A stretch of DNA of 64,000 nt from Nostoc sp. TCL240-02 (GTDB lineage: Bacteria; Cyanobacteriota; Cyanobacteriia; Cyanobacteriales; Nostocaceae). This document shows positions 62,678 through 64,000 of this stretch, piece by piece. The DNA lies in contig NZ_CP040094.1 in the NCBI RefSeq assembly GCF_013343235.1, forward strand, positions 3,968,501 to 4,032,500, in the 5' to 3' direction. The notes beneath the pieces are model-generated. The model did no database searches and was not told where the DNA came from. It was given only the letters and a program-made list of their open reading frames with translations. A program made the position numbers and the translations under genes. Every line of letters begins with the position of its first letter. The first letter of the stretch is position 1.

Positions 62678-63226
62678 ATGGGTCTTGAAATAAATCTTTC
62701 TTCTTTGGCAACCCTGGAATACATTCCTTACATTGATGATAGCGGTCAATTACCTGAACAATTTCAAGGTAAAATCGGGGTATATGCTATTTTTGACCAA
62801 GAAAAAGTGCTGCAATTTGTAGGATACTCTCGTGATGTTTATCTCAGCCTCAAGCAGCATTTAGTCCGTCAGCCACAGCAATGCTATTGGATCAAAGTTC
62901 AAACTATTGAACGCCCTAGTCGCACAGTTTTAGAAAATACTGAAAATGCTTGGATTGCTGAAAATGGCAGTGTCCCTTGGGGAAATGGGGATCAAAAGGA
63001 AAAATGGACTCATCCCATTGATGTAAAATTGATAATGACACCTGAAGAACAGGCAAAATATCAAAATCCAGCTAATGATGAATTAGCACAAATGAAAATT
63101 ATTAAAAATGTGGCGCGGAGAGTAGAAGCAGAAATTTCAACGCAATTATTAGAAGTGCGTGGTTTGCAAATGCAAGTTCGCTTCAATCCTAAATTGAAAG
63201 AAGAAGGTTTATTAGATTTGAAATGA
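62678..63226 (+). CDS. GIY-YIG-fold protein
   Basis: 182 residues. GKIGVYAIFDQEKVLQFVGY followed by SRDVYLSLKQHL is a GIY-YIG-like core: GVYAIF for GIY, FVGYS for YIG, and the conserved Arg in SRDV. The catalytic Glu could be that of LENTENAWIAE. The family includes nucleases and repair enzymes; many cyanobacterial members are standalone with unknown targets. It is followed 46 bp later by a Ser/Thr kinase gene. Confidence 0.85.
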   Translation: MGLEINLSSLATLEYIPYIDDSGQLPEQFQGKIGVYAIFDQEKVLQFVGYSRDVYLSLKQHLVRQPQQCYWIKVQTIERPSRTVLENTENAWIAENGSVPWGNGDQKEKWTHPIDVKLIMTPEEQAKYQNPANDELAQMKIIKNVARRVEAEISTQLLEVRGLQMQVRFNPKLKEEGLLDLK

Positions 63227-63272
63227 AGGTTGTTTTGGGAAAACTATCTTATGAATATCGCTTATAATCTCC

Positions 63273-64000
63273 CATGACAATACAGCTGCTAAACGATCGC
63301 TATCAAGTTATCCGCACACTGGGCGCTGGTGGGTTTGGTGAAACCTATCTAGCAGAAGATACCTATATGCCCTCAAAGCGCCGTTGTGTGGTTAAACAGC
63401 TAAGACCAATTCACAATAATCCCCAGATTTACCAGTTAGTGCAAGAGAGGTTTCAACGGGAAGCAGCTATTCTCGAAGAACTCGGTGGTGCAAATGACCA
63501 AATTCCAGCATTGTATGCCTATTTTTCCTCTGGCGGACAATTTTACTTAGTCCAGGAGTGGGTTGAAGGTGATACCCTAACTGGAAAAGTTCAAAAGCAG
63601 GGGCTATTTAGTGAAGGTGCTGTCCAGGAATTATTCATGAATTTATTACCCGTCCTGGATTATGTTCACTCTAAGCACATCGTTCACCGCGATATTAAAC
63701 CGGATAACATCATTGTGCGTCATCGTGATGGTAAACCAGTGCTGATTGATTTTGGCGCTATCCGGGAGTCAATGGGAACTGTAGTAAATTCTCAAGGCAA
63801 TCCTACAAGTTCGATTGTGATTGGTACACCTGGCTATATGCCGAGCGAACAAGCCGCAGGTAGGCCAGTTTATTCGAGTGATTTATACAGTTTAGGAATG
63901 ACGATAATTTATTTACTCACTGGTAAACAGGCGCAACAACTAGAGACGGATTCCCAGACGGGTGAAATTGTGTGGCGACAGTATGCGAGTCATGTTAGTC
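63273..64000 (+). CDS. Serine/threonine protein kinase, 3' end outside the window
   Basis: ATG 63273; the frame is open to the last base. Kinase subdomains in order: GAGGFGETYLAED (P-loop), VVKQL (ATP Lys), LEELGG, catalytic loop IVHRDIKPDNII (HRDxKxxN), LIDFGAIRE (DFG), GTPGYMPSEQAAGRPVYSSD. This is the Hanks-type PknB-like family, abundant in Nostoc; sensor or repeat domains usually follow, but they are not visible here. No membrane span in the part seen. Confidence 0.95.

Overview
The window is chromosomal DNA of a filamentous, heterocyst-type cyanobacterium close to Nostoc/Anabaena. The evidence is the very frequent GCGATCGC (HIP1) octamer, loosely packed genes separated by long AT-rich spacers full of short palindromic repeats, cyanobacterium-specific families (DUF6679, Mo-nitrogenase C-terminal-domain protein, cyanobacteriochrome GAF domains, CYP110-like P450, arsenosugar genes), and the small dispersed repeats known from Nostoc. 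I see no rRNA, tRNA, CRISPR array or phage module. Most of the window is ordinary housekeeping and accessory chromosome.

Layout. 0-10.5 kb: the 3' end of a class V aminotransferase, a GT-B-like glycosyltransferase, YjbQ, a 40-residue membrane protein, a metallo-beta-lactamase-fold protein, a Nif3-like protein, a GT4 glycosyltransferase and two overlapping small unknown genes. 10.8-12.8 kb: a TspO-like membrane protein gene cut by a decayed IS5-family element; both gene halves and a 3-bp target duplication can be read. 13-24 kb: P450, chloroperoxidase-like hydrolase, DUF1648 protein, a degenerate histidine kinase facing a FIST-sensor plus histidine-kinase operon, a GH57 enzyme, a membrane-protein pseudogene broken by a 25-bp repeat, and a short-chain dehydrogenase. 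25-32 kb: DUF1400 hydrolase, Uma2 nuclease, ACT-malic enzyme and a PhoD-like phosphatase. 32-33.5 kb: a gene-free stretch with a 42-bp tandem repeat and two miniature inverted-repeat elements. 33.5-41.5 kb: a membrane protein with four GAF modules, three carrying both cysteines of DXCF cyanobacteriochromes, then a coiled-coil protein, a cytochrome c6-like protein, an aldo/keto reductase, a hydrolase, a BON protein and ilvN.

42.5-47.3 kb is a compact five-gene unit: coiled-coil protein, membrane-anchored OmpA-domain protein, Rab/Ras-like small GTPase, PAS-like small protein and histidine kinase. The arrangement suggests an envelope-linked GTPase/two-component signalling system and is the best candidate here for an undescribed system. 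47-53 kb: pentapeptide-repeat membrane protein, a quinone-oxidoreductase-like MDR enzyme and a secreted beta-helix protein. 53-56.3 kb: an arsenosugar operon (arsM, a Pit-type transporter, arsS). 56.5-60 kb: an OmpR-type regulator, a Mo-nitro_C protein, a methyltransferase and a GNAT acetyltransferase. 60.1-61.9 kb: an ISAs1-family insertion sequence inserted, with a 10-bp target duplication, into the right terminal repeat of a ~258-bp inverted-repeat element. 62-64 kb: an unknown protein, a GIY-YIG protein, and a Ser/Thr kinase that runs off the end.

A recurring theme is small mobile repeats. At least nine copies of three families of 25-33-bp dispersed repeats are present, several inside reading frames. 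Three copies of one miniature inverted-repeat element (TIR GTAAGTAARTYGGC) and two to three copies of another (TIR beginning CAATAC) lie in the spacers. Function calls are from motif recognition by eye; no database search was run.
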